Positions 42,489 to 50,337 of a stretch of DNA of 64,000 bases are shown here, one piece after another. Source of the DNA: Afipia sp. P52-10. GTDB lineage: Bacteria > Pseudomonadota > Alphaproteobacteria > Rhizobiales > Xanthobacteraceae. The stretch covers positions 1,245,179-1,309,178 of the forward strand of contig NZ_AZSJ01000007.1 in assembly GCF_000516555.1 (NCBI RefSeq). The letters are read 5' to 3'. The position numbers and the translations under genes were made by a program. Below the pieces are notes generated by a model. The model was not told the DNA's origin, searched no databases, and was given only the letters and a program-made list of their open reading frames with translations. How positions within the stretch are numbered: position 1 is the first letter of the stretch; each line of letters starts with the position of its first letter.

Positions 42489-42495
42489 TATGTTC
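42481..42495. promoter_or_regulatory. LexA (SOS) box of recA, alphaproteobacterial type
   Basis: gttcgcaatatgttc is GTTC-N7-GTTC, the direct-repeat LexA site known for alphaproteobacteria. It overlaps the -35 element, consistent with repression by LexA and induction on DNA damage. The insertion element begins about 18 bases beyond it. Confidence 0.88.
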
Positions 42496-42598
42496 TTTTC
42501 GCTTTCTCAGCAGATATATACCCTTAGGACATGTAACATGAATCGGTGTATATGTCGTCTGCCACAACTAGCCCTAGAGGGCTGTGGGAGACGTTGAA

Positions 42599-43804
42599 AT
42601 GGGAATTGGACGCTTGCTACCCGCCGCTTTGGGCATCGGGATTCCGACCATGATGCAAGTGGGCCCCGACGATGCGATCCTAAATCTTTGCAAATGGCCG
42701 CGAAAGCTATGGCCCGATCTTCCGCAAAATTGCCTACCGGGGATTTCTTCTGTTTGGCTTTACGTTGCCGCTGGGCTTTTAATTATAGGTAGTATCTTGT
42801 GGTTTGCTTGGCCTCATCTCCCAGCAGTCAGACGACGTAATGGTTCAACGCGAATAAAACCTGAGCAAGACGGTCCTATTCAATGGACATGGGATTTTAT
42901 TTTAGCGGCGCGCTGGGTTGATCCAGGAATCCAAATATACGGGTTTCAGGCGATAGGACAAAATACATCAAATGAATTTATCTCAGGCATCGGCGGCTTT
43001 GTGAGATCGGATATTACCGGACGCCAATTTCCAATTCTCGTTCGCGACCGTAACGAATTAGTCCCCACAGCGGACTATGGCATTCCTGCCAAACATCAAT
43101 TCCATTTGGGCGCGAACTTTGTCGACACTGGCGGCTTCACCCCTACGCGATTTTTACAAGATTTTGGACGGCTGACGTTCTCATTCGAATACAATGGCAA
43201 AACTTATAAGCGCCATTTTACTCATGATGAGATCGCATCGGAGATCAGGCGGGCGGAGGATTTTTTGCGTCCTAAGGTTTCTCCGTCTCAGGCTGGTGTT
43301 CGTCGAATTTCACACGAGCCATCCGTTAACGCGGCTATTCCGTTCGTAAAATTGGAGCGAACATGGCGCCCAGCAACAGCAGCAGAGGACATTGTTTCTT
43401 GTTTTAAAATCACGGCAACTAGTCACGCATCAGACGTAGCTTTCATAGCTCGCTATGCTGAGGCAATACATTATATCAGTTCCGTCGAGTGGAAGTGGTC
43501 TGGTTCACTTCGCATCAACCAAATTGCGCAGATATTTCCTTCCGAAAATTGGGAAATAGAAGCCATCAGAAGGCCGCGATCTGGGAAAAATATTGTCATT
43601 CTGTTCGACAAAATAACGCACAAGATAAGGGATGATGCCCTCATACTGATGCGGTTGGATGTCGTGAGTAGTGGTCGCACCGAACGTATCCAGTTCGCCT
43701 ATCACTTAAGATCCATTAACGGCGCGAACCTTTTAGACCCGGTACATCTTGATGATATTGCCTACATCAAGGGCATCGATCCCGACAATGCGGAGGCGAG
43801 ATGA
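42599..43804 (+). CDS. IS passenger protein of unknown function, membrane-anchored
   Basis: 401 aa. I recognise no family. The ATG at 42599 has ggag eight bases before it. Hydrophobic stretches lie at about residues 5-18 and, more clearly, near residues 52-72 (VWLYVAAGLLIIGSILWFAW), after which a soluble domain of about 325 residues follows. That part looks beta-rich with many aromatic residues (FILAARWVDPGIQIYGF, FSFEYNGKTYKRHF). Predicted arrangement is anchor plus C-terminal domain. Its codon and base composition differ from the neighbours. It lies inside the insertion element, does not resemble a transposase, and overlaps the next gene by ATGA. Confidence 0.75.
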   Translation: MGIGRLLPAALGIGIPTMMQVGPDDAILNLCKWPRKLWPDLPQNCLPGISSVWLYVAAGLLIIGSILWFAWPHLPAVRRRNGSTRIKPEQDGPIQWTWDFILAARWVDPGIQIYGFQAIGQNTSNEFISGIGGFVRSDITGRQFPILVRDRNELVPTADYGIPAKHQFHLGANFVDTGGFTPTRFLQDFGRLTFSFEYNGKTYKRHFTHDEIASEIRRAEDFLRPKVSPSQAGVRRISHEPSVNAAIPFVKLERTWRPATAAEDIVSCFKITATSHASDVAFIARYAEAIHYISSVEWKWSGSLRINQIAQIFPSENWEIEAIRRPRSGKNIVILFDKITHKIRDDALILMRLDVVSSGRTERIQFAYHLRSINGANLLDPVHLDDIAYIKGIDPDNAEAR

Positions 43805-43998
43805 AACCGACGGGCCACAACAATAATCGTTTCGATCAGCTTCTACACGCGATGGTCACTCGACCCGTACCTTCGGAAGCGCCTGCAAAAGAAGCTCGAA
43901 CATCAGGCCGGGCTGCTTCCGCAAGTTATGGCGATACTCGAACTCGCGCAGGTAAAGCTGCAAGTGCTTCTTCGAAACCCAAACGTAAGTCCCGTTAA
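43801..43998 (+). CDS. Small passenger ORF overlapping the transposase 3' end
   Basis: 65 aa, starting in the ATGA overlap with the passenger gene. Residues 1-22 (MKPTGHNNNRFDQLLHAMVT) look like a genuine small protein; the rest is low-complexity Ser/Ala/Lys/Arg. From 43856 on it is antisense to the transposase end, so its C-terminal half may merely reflect transposase coding. I recall similar short proteins beside IS1595-type transposases but cannot verify this. Confidence 0.45.
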   Translation: MKPTGHNNNRFDQLLHAMVTRPVPSEAPAKEARTSGRAASASYGDTRTRAGKAASASSKPKRKSR

Positions 43999-44733
43999 TC
44001 CCGCGCTTTACCTGAGACCAGAACGACTCGATTGAGTTGGTGTGAACGTCGCCGCGAACGTATTCCTTCGCAGAGTGATCGACGGCTTCGTGATCGTAGC
44101 CGTATTTTTCTTTCAGCAGTTTGAAGTTTGACGCTTCATCCGTGTGAATGCGCGAACCTTCTTTCACAAACCGGACGATGTGCGGCAGAATGTGAGCCTT
44201 GGTGCGGGCTTGCACGACGCGGGTAACAACGTCACCGCCGCGCTCGATCATGCCCATGACAATCGCCTTGTCGTCTTTGCCCTGCTTGTCCTGCCGCCAA
44301 CGAAGGTTTCATCGGCTTCGACTGTCTTGCCGGGACCGCCCATCGGGGCGTCGCCGTCCACGTAACCCATATAGAGCCGGATCAGATGGCACATACGCCA
44401 CGCGGTCTTGTAGGTCACACCTAGCTGGCGCTGCACTTCCTTCGCAGCTACGCCGTTTCGCGTCTCGCAGAACAGGAACATGACATAGAACCAATCCCGC
44501 AGGCTGGTGCGGGTCTTTTCGAACGGCGTCCCAGCGGTCGGGTACACCTGATAGCCGCAATGCTCGCACTCAAACGAGCGGCGGTTTTTGACGCGGTAAT
44601 AGGTCGCCTGCTTCTGACACTTAAAGCAGGTCAGGCGCTCGCCAAACCGGGTGCGCATCAAGTGCGTCAGGCAAGCATCTTCGTCGGGGAAACGCTTCTG
44701 AAACTCTCGGATTTTTGAGAGCTTTTGGGCCAT
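43856..44733 (-). pseudogene. ISXO2-like (IS1595 family) transposase, frameshifted
   Basis: Two overlapping frames make one transposase. The 5' part (44248..44733) has an N-terminal zinc ribbon (CFKCQKQ ... CEHCGYQ), a WFYVMFLFCETRNGVAAKE block and the first catalytic aspartate in EADETFVGG. The 3' part (43856..44257) continues with KQGKDDKAIVMGMIERGG, the second aspartate in IHTDEASNF and HTNSIESFWSQVKRGI. The switch lies near 44290..44300, where one base appears to be missing. Either the element is inactive, or it uses a ribosomal frameshift; no classic slippery run is seen there, so inactivation is likelier. Confidence 0.85.
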
Positions 44734-44861
44734 TTCTTTCGAACCTCCCCAGAGAATATATGCACTGTACTCCGGTTTGTTCTACATGTCCAGAGGGTAT
44801 ATATCCGGTTTCAACGCAACTTGCGGCTTCGGCAGCATGCTCGATAATCCACCACAGTCCC

Positions 44862-45134
44862 TCACAACCCCGATGGCGCGGCGGAAGCCTGCCGCAATGC
44901 GAGCGCCTCCTCGATCGCCCTGCACCACACGCAGGCCATGCGCGACGAGCGCGAGTCGGCGCGGCCCTTGATCAGCACCTTGTCCCAGCGGCTCATGCTT
45001 TCCGGATCGGGATAGAGGCCGAACACCACCTCATGCTCGGCGATGATCCGCCGCAGCTCCTCGGCGCGGTTACCGGCCCTTCTCAGCCGCTCGGCCGTCG
45101 CATCCGCCAGTCGAGCGAAATCCTCATCATCCAT
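44862..45134 (-). CDS. Small hypothetical protein
   Basis: 90 aa. I do not recognise a named family. The ATG at 45134 (MDDEDFARLADATAERL) follows cgaggacctg at some distance; a longer frame to 45308 gives an untypical leader. The protein is mostly helical, with an acidic start, AEELRRIIAEHEVVFGLYPDPESMSRWD in the middle (parts: EHEVVFGLYPDPE, SRWDKVLIKGRAD) and a C-x-x-C pair in ACVWCRAIEE. Confidence 0.65.
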   Translation of the reverse strand: MDDEDFARLADATAERLRRAGNRAEELRRIIAEHEVVFGLYPDPESMSRWDKVLIKGRADSRSSRMACVWCRAIEEALALRQASAAPSGL

Positions 45135-45280
45135 GTCGTCGTCACAGGTCCTCGTTGATAGGCAGGACCATAGGTCGTACCAGCGCGAAAACAAGCCACG
45201 GAGTGAGTTCCCGCTCGCCGGATCTCGGGCTTTGCTGTATAAGTCGGCAGCTTCTTCTCGATGCAAGAAGGAGCTATTCC

Positions 45281-45583
45281 ATGAACGATCTGTATGTTTG
45301 GCTCGCAAGCCAACACGCCGGCCTGCAGACCTTCAAAACCTTCCAACAAAAGCTCGCCCACCTCGCCGCTCGCAATCCGCAGCAGCGTGCTGCCTGCCGG
45401 TTGCTGCATGGAACGATCGATCGCTACATCGAGGCGTTCGACGAAGCGCCGTTGCCCTTTACGGTGGCCGCCCGAGCCCACAGCCGACTGCTCCATGCAA
45501 TCGCCGAACTCAATCCATCGGCAGATGCGACCGAGCAACTTGCCGAGCTCAATCGGCTCGCCGAGCTGACGCTGACGCGCTGA
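45281..45583 (+). CDS. Small hypothetical protein, helical
   Basis: 100 aa with a strong aagaaggagctattcc site before the ATG. All-helical, no signal peptide: FKTFQQKLAHLAARNPQQRAACRLL and HSRLLHAIAELNPSADATEQL (each seen in part). No family recognised. It is divergent from the preceding small gene. Confidence 0.65.
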   Translation: MNDLYVWLASQHAGLQTFKTFQQKLAHLAARNPQQRAACRLLHGTIDRYIEAFDEAPLPFTVAARAHSRLLHAIAELNPSADATEQLAELNRLAELTLTR

Positions 45584-45969
45584 AATCGACGGATGGAGGA
45601 ACGCCCTGCGACTGCGCTCGTGTAGCCAAGTCCACGGCAGTCACCGGCCACGATGACTGCCGTCTTGCTATGCGCTAGCAGATTTTGCCGTTGCTGCAGT
45701 TCCCGCGCGCGATATCCCGCAGGCTCCAGTCGATACTGCTCAGCAAGCACCCGAGGTGAACGCCGGTAGCGGCTTCAGCACGGGCCCGGTGCATTGGCCC
45801 AGAGACCGAGCGATCAAGCGAAGCAACATTTTCGTCGTCCGATCGTTCATCGGTCCCCCTCCTCGCTTTCGGCCTCATCGCCGATCCAAGAACGATAAGA
45901 TAGCATCGGACGACGTCTGCGCCGAAAGCCGCATTGGCCGCGCTAACGCACCGTGACAAAAGACCCCCC
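45584..45969. other. Spacer before the LysE gene
   Basis: 386 bp. Apart from the broken small gene on the minus strand at 45675..45850 I see no gene; the remainder holds the upstream region of the LysE gene. Confidence 0.4.
45675..45850 (-). pseudogene. Frameshifted small protein with strong ribosome-binding site
   Basis: ATG at 45850 follows an unusually strong gaggagggggaccg. The first frame reads MNDRTTKMLLRLIARSLGQC and stops at 45740 after 36 residues. A neighbouring frame continues LLSSIDWSLRDIARGNC then SNGKIC to a stop at 45675. Joined, they resemble the short membrane-anchored proteins with a C-terminal Cys-x4-Cys tail that I recall from Bradyrhizobium-group genomes. This is from memory and unverified. 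Confidence 0.35.
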
Positions 45970-46602
45970 ATGATCGGAATCCACGACCTTCCCCTGTTCA
46001 TCGGCGCGGGCCTGCTCCTGAACGTGACGCCCGGCCCCGATACGGCGCTCGTCATCGGACAAAGCTTGCTGCATGGCCGTCGCGGCGGCATGTTGGCGGC
46101 CCTCGGCGTCGGCGCAGGATGTTTCGTCCATATCGGCGCAGCAGCAATCGGCCTGTCCGCCGTGATCATGACCTCCGCCGTCGCGTTCTTGGTCATCAAA
46201 TGGATCGGTGTCTGTTACCTCTGCTACGTAGGCGCGCGGATGCTGTTCAGCCGCGAGCACGCCGCGATACAAGACGTTGCGCGGCAATCGCGCTCTTCGC
46301 TTGCGATCTTCTGGCTAGGCTTCTTTACCAACGTCCTCAATCCGAAGGTCGCGCTGTTCTTTCTCGCCTTCCTGCCGCAGTTCATCGACGTCGAGGCACC
46401 AAACAAAGCAGCGGCCTTCGCGCTGCTTGGCGTGATCGTCAGCGCGACCGGAACGCTCTGGCTGCTCGTAGTCGCTTTCATCACCTCGATGACCAGCGCG
46501 CGCCTTCGCGCGGACGCTCGCATCAAGCGCTGGCTGGAGCGAACGCTCGGCGCGATGTTCCTTGCGCTCGGCGCGAAGCTTGCGCTGAGCAGTCGCAACT
46601 AG
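45970..46602 (+). CDS. LysE family amino-acid exporter
   Basis: 210 aa. LysE/RhtB proteins export amino acids. The N-terminal signature NVTPGPDTALVIGQSL is at about residues 19-34, followed by GARMLFSRE and the second conserved block FWLGFFTNVLNPKVALFF. Six hydrophobic helices are visible. The ATG at 45970 was chosen as the family start, though no strong ribosome-binding site is present. Confidence 0.92.
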   Translation: MIGIHDLPLFIGAGLLLNVTPGPDTALVIGQSLLHGRRGGMLAALGVGAGCFVHIGAAAIGLSAVIMTSAVAFLVIKWIGVCYLCYVGARMLFSREHAAIQDVARQSRSSLAIFWLGFFTNVLNPKVALFFLAFLPQFIDVEAPNKAAAFALLGVIVSATGTLWLLVVAFITSMTSARLRADARIKRWLERTLGAMFLALGAKLALSSRN

Positions 46603-46651
46603 CGTTACCGGAGAATGCAGAGCGTGCGGCCGGCAAGATGAAAGGCCGGCC

Positions 46652-46861
46652 TCAGGTCGATTGCAGGTGCCGCCGCACCGCAGCGACCGAGTTCCCGACT
46701 TCGGCGATCGCCTTGAGCAGATCGTCGCGCGAGATGTTGAGACGCTGCGCCCATGCGTCCGTGGCCGACACATCCTTGGTGTCGATCACCGGAGCGGGCC
46801 TGACGTTGCTCAGGACAGATGCCACCGTGACAAGCCGGATCATGATCGCCGAATTTACCAC
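46652..46861 (-). CDS. DUF3606 domain protein
   Basis: 69 aa at most. The C-terminal 40 residues match DUF3606: VSATDAWAQRLNISRDDLLKA then IAEVGNSVAAVRRHL, a helical putative DNA-associated fold. The start is uncertain: ATG at 46861 or 46843, or a GTG at 46828; none has a clear ribosome-binding site. Function unknown. Confidence 0.75.
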   Translation of the reverse strand: MVNSAIMIRLVTVASVLSNVRPAPVIDTKDVSATDAWAQRLNISRDDLLKAIAEVGNSVAAVRRHLQST

Positions 46862-47101
46862 GTCGAGTGCGGATCGCGGCCGCAGCGCGTCGTCAGCGTT
46901 AACAAGTCGTTTGTTGGCTGACCTTTGGTCATCGTTGCTGACCTATTTTGCGCAAATGGCGGCACAAAGTGAGACCTACGTAATTCGCCGGATGGACAGC
47001 CACACTTACGTTACTATGTGCAACGACTCGCGATGCGTTATAACTTTAAGACGAATCGCTTCGCGGTTCGGATCCGGTTCTCCAGGATGAGGAGATCGAC
47101 C

Positions 47102-47299
47102 ATGAACGGCCCTAACGATGTGGCCGCGTATATTGGCCCCATTTGTGCAGAAATGCGTAAGCTTGCGGTGAATGCCGACCTGGCGTTTCTCGCCTATCTT
47201 CTCGAAATGTCGGCGCTTGAGGCGGCTAAGATCGAAAGCCAAACCAGATTGGAGATATCACAAAGGCCACACGTAGGAGGCAAACCAGCGTTGGTTTGA
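47102..47299 (+). CDS. Small conserved hypothetical protein
   Basis: 65 aa with a good gatgaggagatcgacc site. The sequence (MNGPNDVAAYIGPICAEM, then NADLAFLAYLLEMSALEA) is a short amphipathic helical protein of a type I recall as common in Bradyrhizobium genomes. No function known. Confidence 0.7.
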   Translation: MNGPNDVAAYIGPICAEMRKLAVNADLAFLAYLLEMSALEAAKIESQTRLEISQRPHVGGKPALV

Positions 47300-47577
47300 T
47301 AACTCGCTTACACGGGCCGGTCTTCGGCGGTGCCGTGCCGCCGATCGAATCCGACATGTCAGCCCCTCATGTGAGCTCGGAGCTGAACCGCATCGGCTCC
47401 GAAACTTCGATCGGGCTTTGTCTATTGCGCCGCGATGGATCCCCATGGGATGGCGCACTTTTTCTTTGATCCTGCACTTCCTATTCTAGACCGATCCTGT
47501 CCTATCTTTGCTGACCGCCCTGCGCGGATCGGTACTCCTTTCCTGTTCCGCGAACTCATATTGTTCCCGCACGGAGC

Positions 47578-47937
47578 ATGTCGATGCAGAACGACTACGA
47601 CGATCTGGAAATCCTCAATCGGGACTATATCGCCTCCGTCCAGAACTCGGATGTCCGGCGCTTCAATGAAATTCTCGCCGATGACTTCTGCTGTTCCAAC
47701 CCCGACAAGTCGCTGGTCGACCGCGCCGCATTCCTGAAGCAGACCGCGCAACCCGTGACGATCACCAATCTGCAGGCCCACGACGTGACCATCCGATTGA
47801 TGGGCGATTTCGCGATCATTCACGCGCGAACGAGCTTCACCGCACCTGACGGCAAGGCCGGCTGCGGCCGCTACACCGATGTCTGGGCAAAACGGAACGG
47901 CCGCTGGCTCGCCGTCTCGGCGCACGTTTCTCGCTAA
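47578..47937 (+). CDS. SnoaL/DUF4440-like NTF2-fold protein
   Basis: 119 aa. The cone-shaped NTF2 fold is recognisable: DYDDLEILNRDYIASVQNSD, FNEILADDFCCSNPDKSLVD, the HDVTIRLMGDFAIIHARTSF strand and RYTDVWAKRNGRWLAVSAHVS at the end (motifs given in part). Members act as small-molecule isomerases, steroid or polyketide enzymes, or have no known role. Cytosolic, standalone. Confidence 0.82.
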   Translation: MSMQNDYDDLEILNRDYIASVQNSDVRRFNEILADDFCCSNPDKSLVDRAAFLKQTAQPVTITNLQAHDVTIRLMGDFAIIHARTSFTAPDGKAGCGRYTDVWAKRNGRWLAVSAHVSR

Positions 47938-47956
47938 AGCGCCTGTCCGATCGGAG

Positions 47957-48118
47957 CTATTGGAGCGCCGTCTGGGCTCTCTCGAAATAAGGGGCGAGTG
48001 CCGTGCCGAGGCCGTTGATCGCTGCGAAAATGACCAGTCCAATGCCGGATGCAATCAGGGCATACTCTACGGCCGTGGCGCCCGTTTCGTCGGATAGAAA
48101 ATCCTTCAGGCTGCGCAT
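47957..48118 (-). CDS. Flp/Fap-type pilin
   Basis: 53 aa. The type IVb prepilin signature is clear: a short leader, then GATAVEYALIASGIGLVIF, with cleavage expected after the glycine and Glu at +5. The ATG at 48118 follows gagggatcgacg; a longer frame to 48325 is not family-like. No tad/cpa assembly genes lie in this window, so it depends on a locus elsewhere. Confidence 0.92.
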   Translation of the reverse strand: MRSLKDFLSDETGATAVEYALIASGIGLVIFAAINGLGTALAPYFERAQTALQ

Positions 48119-48314
48119 CGTCGATCCCTCATCCCGCGGGCTTCTGCCCGCCGGGACCGTAGAGGCGGAAAGGCTAAGATGGCCCCAACAAACACGATGA
48201 ACGATCCGTGAAACCGATCGCCGAATCTCGTTCAATGTCCTGTGAAATGCCATAACGAGCGGGCCGCTCACGACACATCGAGCTGACACGTCCTTACAAA
48301 ACAGGGAGAAAGCA

Positions 48315-48647
48315 ATGACCTCCAAACCACCCGCGCCGGGCGATCATATCCGCGATATCGCCCCTGCTTTCGCCGACCTCACCCGCGATGTTCTGTTCGG
48401 CGACGTTTGGGAGCGGCCTGCGCTCAAAAAGCGCGACCGCAGCCTCGCGACGGTGACCGCGCTGATTGCGATGAACCGGACGGAGCAACTGCCGGGCCAT
48501 CTCGCCCGCGCCCTCGACAATGGCGTGACGAAGAACGAAATCATCGAGTTGATTACCCATCTGGCGTTCTATTCGGGGTGGCCGAACTCGATGTCCGCAC
48601 TCTCCGTGGCGCGACAGGTTTTCGAGCAGCATCCGGGAAAGCCGTAG
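48315..48647 (+). CDS. Carboxymuconolactone decarboxylase family protein
   Basis: 110 aa, of the small CMD/AhpD-like alpha-helical family. The PALKKRDRSLATVTALIAM and NGVTKNEIIELITHLAFYSGWP blocks are typical. There is no CxxC pair, so peroxidase activity of the AhpD kind is not expected. The ATG follows acagggagaaagca. The next gene is 113 bp on. Confidence 0.9.
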   Translation: MTSKPPAPGDHIRDIAPAFADLTRDVLFGDVWERPALKKRDRSLATVTALIAMNRTEQLPGHLARALDNGVTKNEIIELITHLAFYSGWPNSMSALSVARQVFEQHPGKP

Positions 48648-48759
48648 TCCCGACACACAAAGCTGGTCACTGCCCGAACCCGAGCGCTGCGTCACGTTGA
48701 AAGGCCAAGTCGGACACCGTATGACTCACCGCTCCGTCCGGCACCGTCAGGAGACTTCG

Positions 48760-49647
48760 ATGAAAATTCTGCCCGCAATCGCAGTATCGCTGTTCACAGC
48801 CATGGTGCCTGCGCAGGCGCAGACACTCTCCGAACTGATCAAGAAATGGACGGTCAACTGGAACACACCTACCGAGCCCTTCAAGATCATCGACAACGTC
48901 TATTACGTGGGAACGGCAGGCTTGTCGTCCTTCCTCGTCACGTCGCCAAACGGTCACGTCCTGATCGATACAGCCACAGCCCAGGCGACACCGCTGATCA
49001 AGGCCAATATCGAAAAGCTGGGTTTCAAGGTTTCCGATATCAAATATCTGCTCAACACCCACGCTCATCTCGATCACACCGGCGGCTTTGCCGAGTTCAA
49101 GAAAGAGACCGGCGCCCAGATGGTGGCGAGCGCCGCCGACAAGCCCTTGCTGGAGGGTGGTTATTACCCGGGAGCGGAAAACGAAAATGCTCTCAAGTTT
49201 CCACCGGTCAAGGTCGACCGGGTGATCGGCCAGGGTGACAAGATCACGATCGGCAAGGTGACACTGACAGCCCACATGACGCCTGGTCATTCGCCCGGCT
49301 GCACCACCTGGACCACCGTTGCCCGCGAGAAGCGCTGGAATCACACAGTCGTTTTCTTCTGCAGCGCGACGATCGCGCTCAATCGTCTGGTCGGCAATCC
49401 AACCTATCCGAACATCGTCGACGATTACCGGAAAACGTTCACCAACGCCCGCGCCATCATCGCCGACGTATTCCTCGCTCCGCATCCGGAAATGTTCAAC
49501 ATGGAGGAGAAACGGGCCTTGATCGGCAAATACGGGGTCAATCCTTTCGTCAAGGCGAGCGAGTTTCACACCTTCCTTCGAAATGCGGAGAAGGCGTTCG
49601 AGGAAGGCCTCGCAAAGCAGCGGGCGGCGACCGAAGCGAAGCAGTGA
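48760..49647 (+). CDS. Subclass B3 metallo-beta-lactamase, BJP-1-like
   Basis: 295 aa zinc hydrolase. Residues 1-20 are a signal peptide ending AQA. The zinc ligands of subclass B3 are all present: H101, H103, D105, H106 (HAHLDHTGG), H177 (PGHSPG) and H242 (APHPEMF). The overall sequence, including LEGGYYPG and VVFFCSATIALNRLVG, closely resembles BJP-1 of Bradyrhizobium as I remember it. The ATG at 48760 follows tcaggagacttcg. It probably hydrolyses beta-lactams, carbapenems included, but expression and activity are unproven. Confidence 0.94.
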   Translation: MKILPAIAVSLFTAMVPAQAQTLSELIKKWTVNWNTPTEPFKIIDNVYYVGTAGLSSFLVTSPNGHVLIDTATAQATPLIKANIEKLGFKVSDIKYLLNTHAHLDHTGGFAEFKKETGAQMVASAADKPLLEGGYYPGAENENALKFPPVKVDRVIGQGDKITIGKVTLTAHMTPGHSPGCTTWTTVAREKRWNHTVVFFCSATIALNRLVGNPTYPNIVDDYRKTFTNARAIIADVFLAPHPEMFNMEEKRALIGKYGVNPFVKASEFHTFLRNAEKAFEEGLAKQRAATEAKQ

Positions 49648-49656
49648 GGTGCACGC

Positions 49657-50058
49657 TCACGCACGAGACTTGAGCTTGCTCGATGGAGCCGGCTTCACCT
49701 CCGCTCCCCACTCCATGGTCGGCGCGTAACGACACAGCGCACTGCCGGCCGCAAGCGGCGGCGCGCCCGGCTTGATCTCGACCCCCATCACCACCCGCGT
49801 CGCACCGAGGCCGATGACGATTACGTCGCGCGTTCGCTGCCCCGGACGCGGCTGCGCATCTTCGATCACCAACAGGCCGGGTTCATTGACCTTGACCGCT
49901 CCGGCACGAAACCATCGTTTCAGCCGCGCCTCACGGAAATCCTCCACCGGCTCACTGGTGAAGGCGATCTGCGCCACCGATACCCGGTAGCCGAAACGCG
50001 CGATGCGATCGACAATCTCGCCATCGCTCATCTGCAATCGTTCGCGCGCCTCGTTCAT
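49657..50058 (-). CDS. Hypothetical protein
   Basis: 133 aa, convergent with the lactamase gene. I chose the ATG at 50058 (MNEARERLQMSDG). No family recognised. An N-terminal helical part (MSDGEIVDRIARFGYRVS) precedes a beta-rich, proline-containing region (KVNEPGLLVIEDAQPRPGQR). No signal peptide. Confidence 0.6.
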   Translation of the reverse strand: MNEARERLQMSDGEIVDRIARFGYRVSVAQIAFTSEPVEDFREARLKRWFRAGAVKVNEPGLLVIEDAQPRPGQRTRDVIVIGLGATRVVMGVEIKPGAPPLAAGSALCRYAPTMEWGAEVKPAPSSKLKSRA

Positions 50059-50337
50059 GGGTTCAGACCGCCTGAGACAATAACATTCGGTTTTAGGCAA
50101 ACTTGAGTACGCAGGATGGCAGCGATTTCCCAGTAAATGATTACCAGCCGTCGGCGCTCATACGGCACCGCAGCCAGTGCTGCGGATGGTGAACGGAGGC
50201 TTAAGATCGCAGCTCGCCTTTGATGATGATCTCGAACGTTATTTTTCATCATCGTCTCTAGTGTTCGATCATGAGGGTGGAGGCGATCCGACCGGCGACA
50301 AGCCGGCCAGACCTCATAGCAGGCGGGAACGGGGACC

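Larger units (their letters stand above)
42513..44805. mobile_element. IS1595-family insertion element with passenger genes
   Basis: About 2.3 kb bounded by inverted ends: gatatatacccttaggaca at 42513 and, reversed, gatatataccctctggaca ending at 44805; 21 of the first 23 bases agree. Inside are an ISXO2-type transposase (minus strand, frameshifted), a large passenger gene and a small gene (plus strand). I could not find a clear 8-base target duplication, so the exact ends are uncertain or one flank has changed. The cargo is lower in GC than the chromosome (26 of 60 bases are G or C at 43381..43440). Confidence 0.82.

Noticed and set aside
42391-42567. N-terminal extension of recA
   Set aside because: It crosses the recA promoter, the LexA box and the end of the insertion element; the true start at 42390 has a good ribosome-binding site.
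42501-44817. 8-bp target duplication around the insertion element
   Set aside because: I compared flanks at several possible end positions and found no matching 8 bases, so no duplication is claimed.
45675-46199. Minus-strand frame overlapping the LysE gene
   Set aside because: Its upper part is the shadow of lysE; only the last 30 or so codons (45675..45760) look real, and these are reported as part of the small pseudogene.
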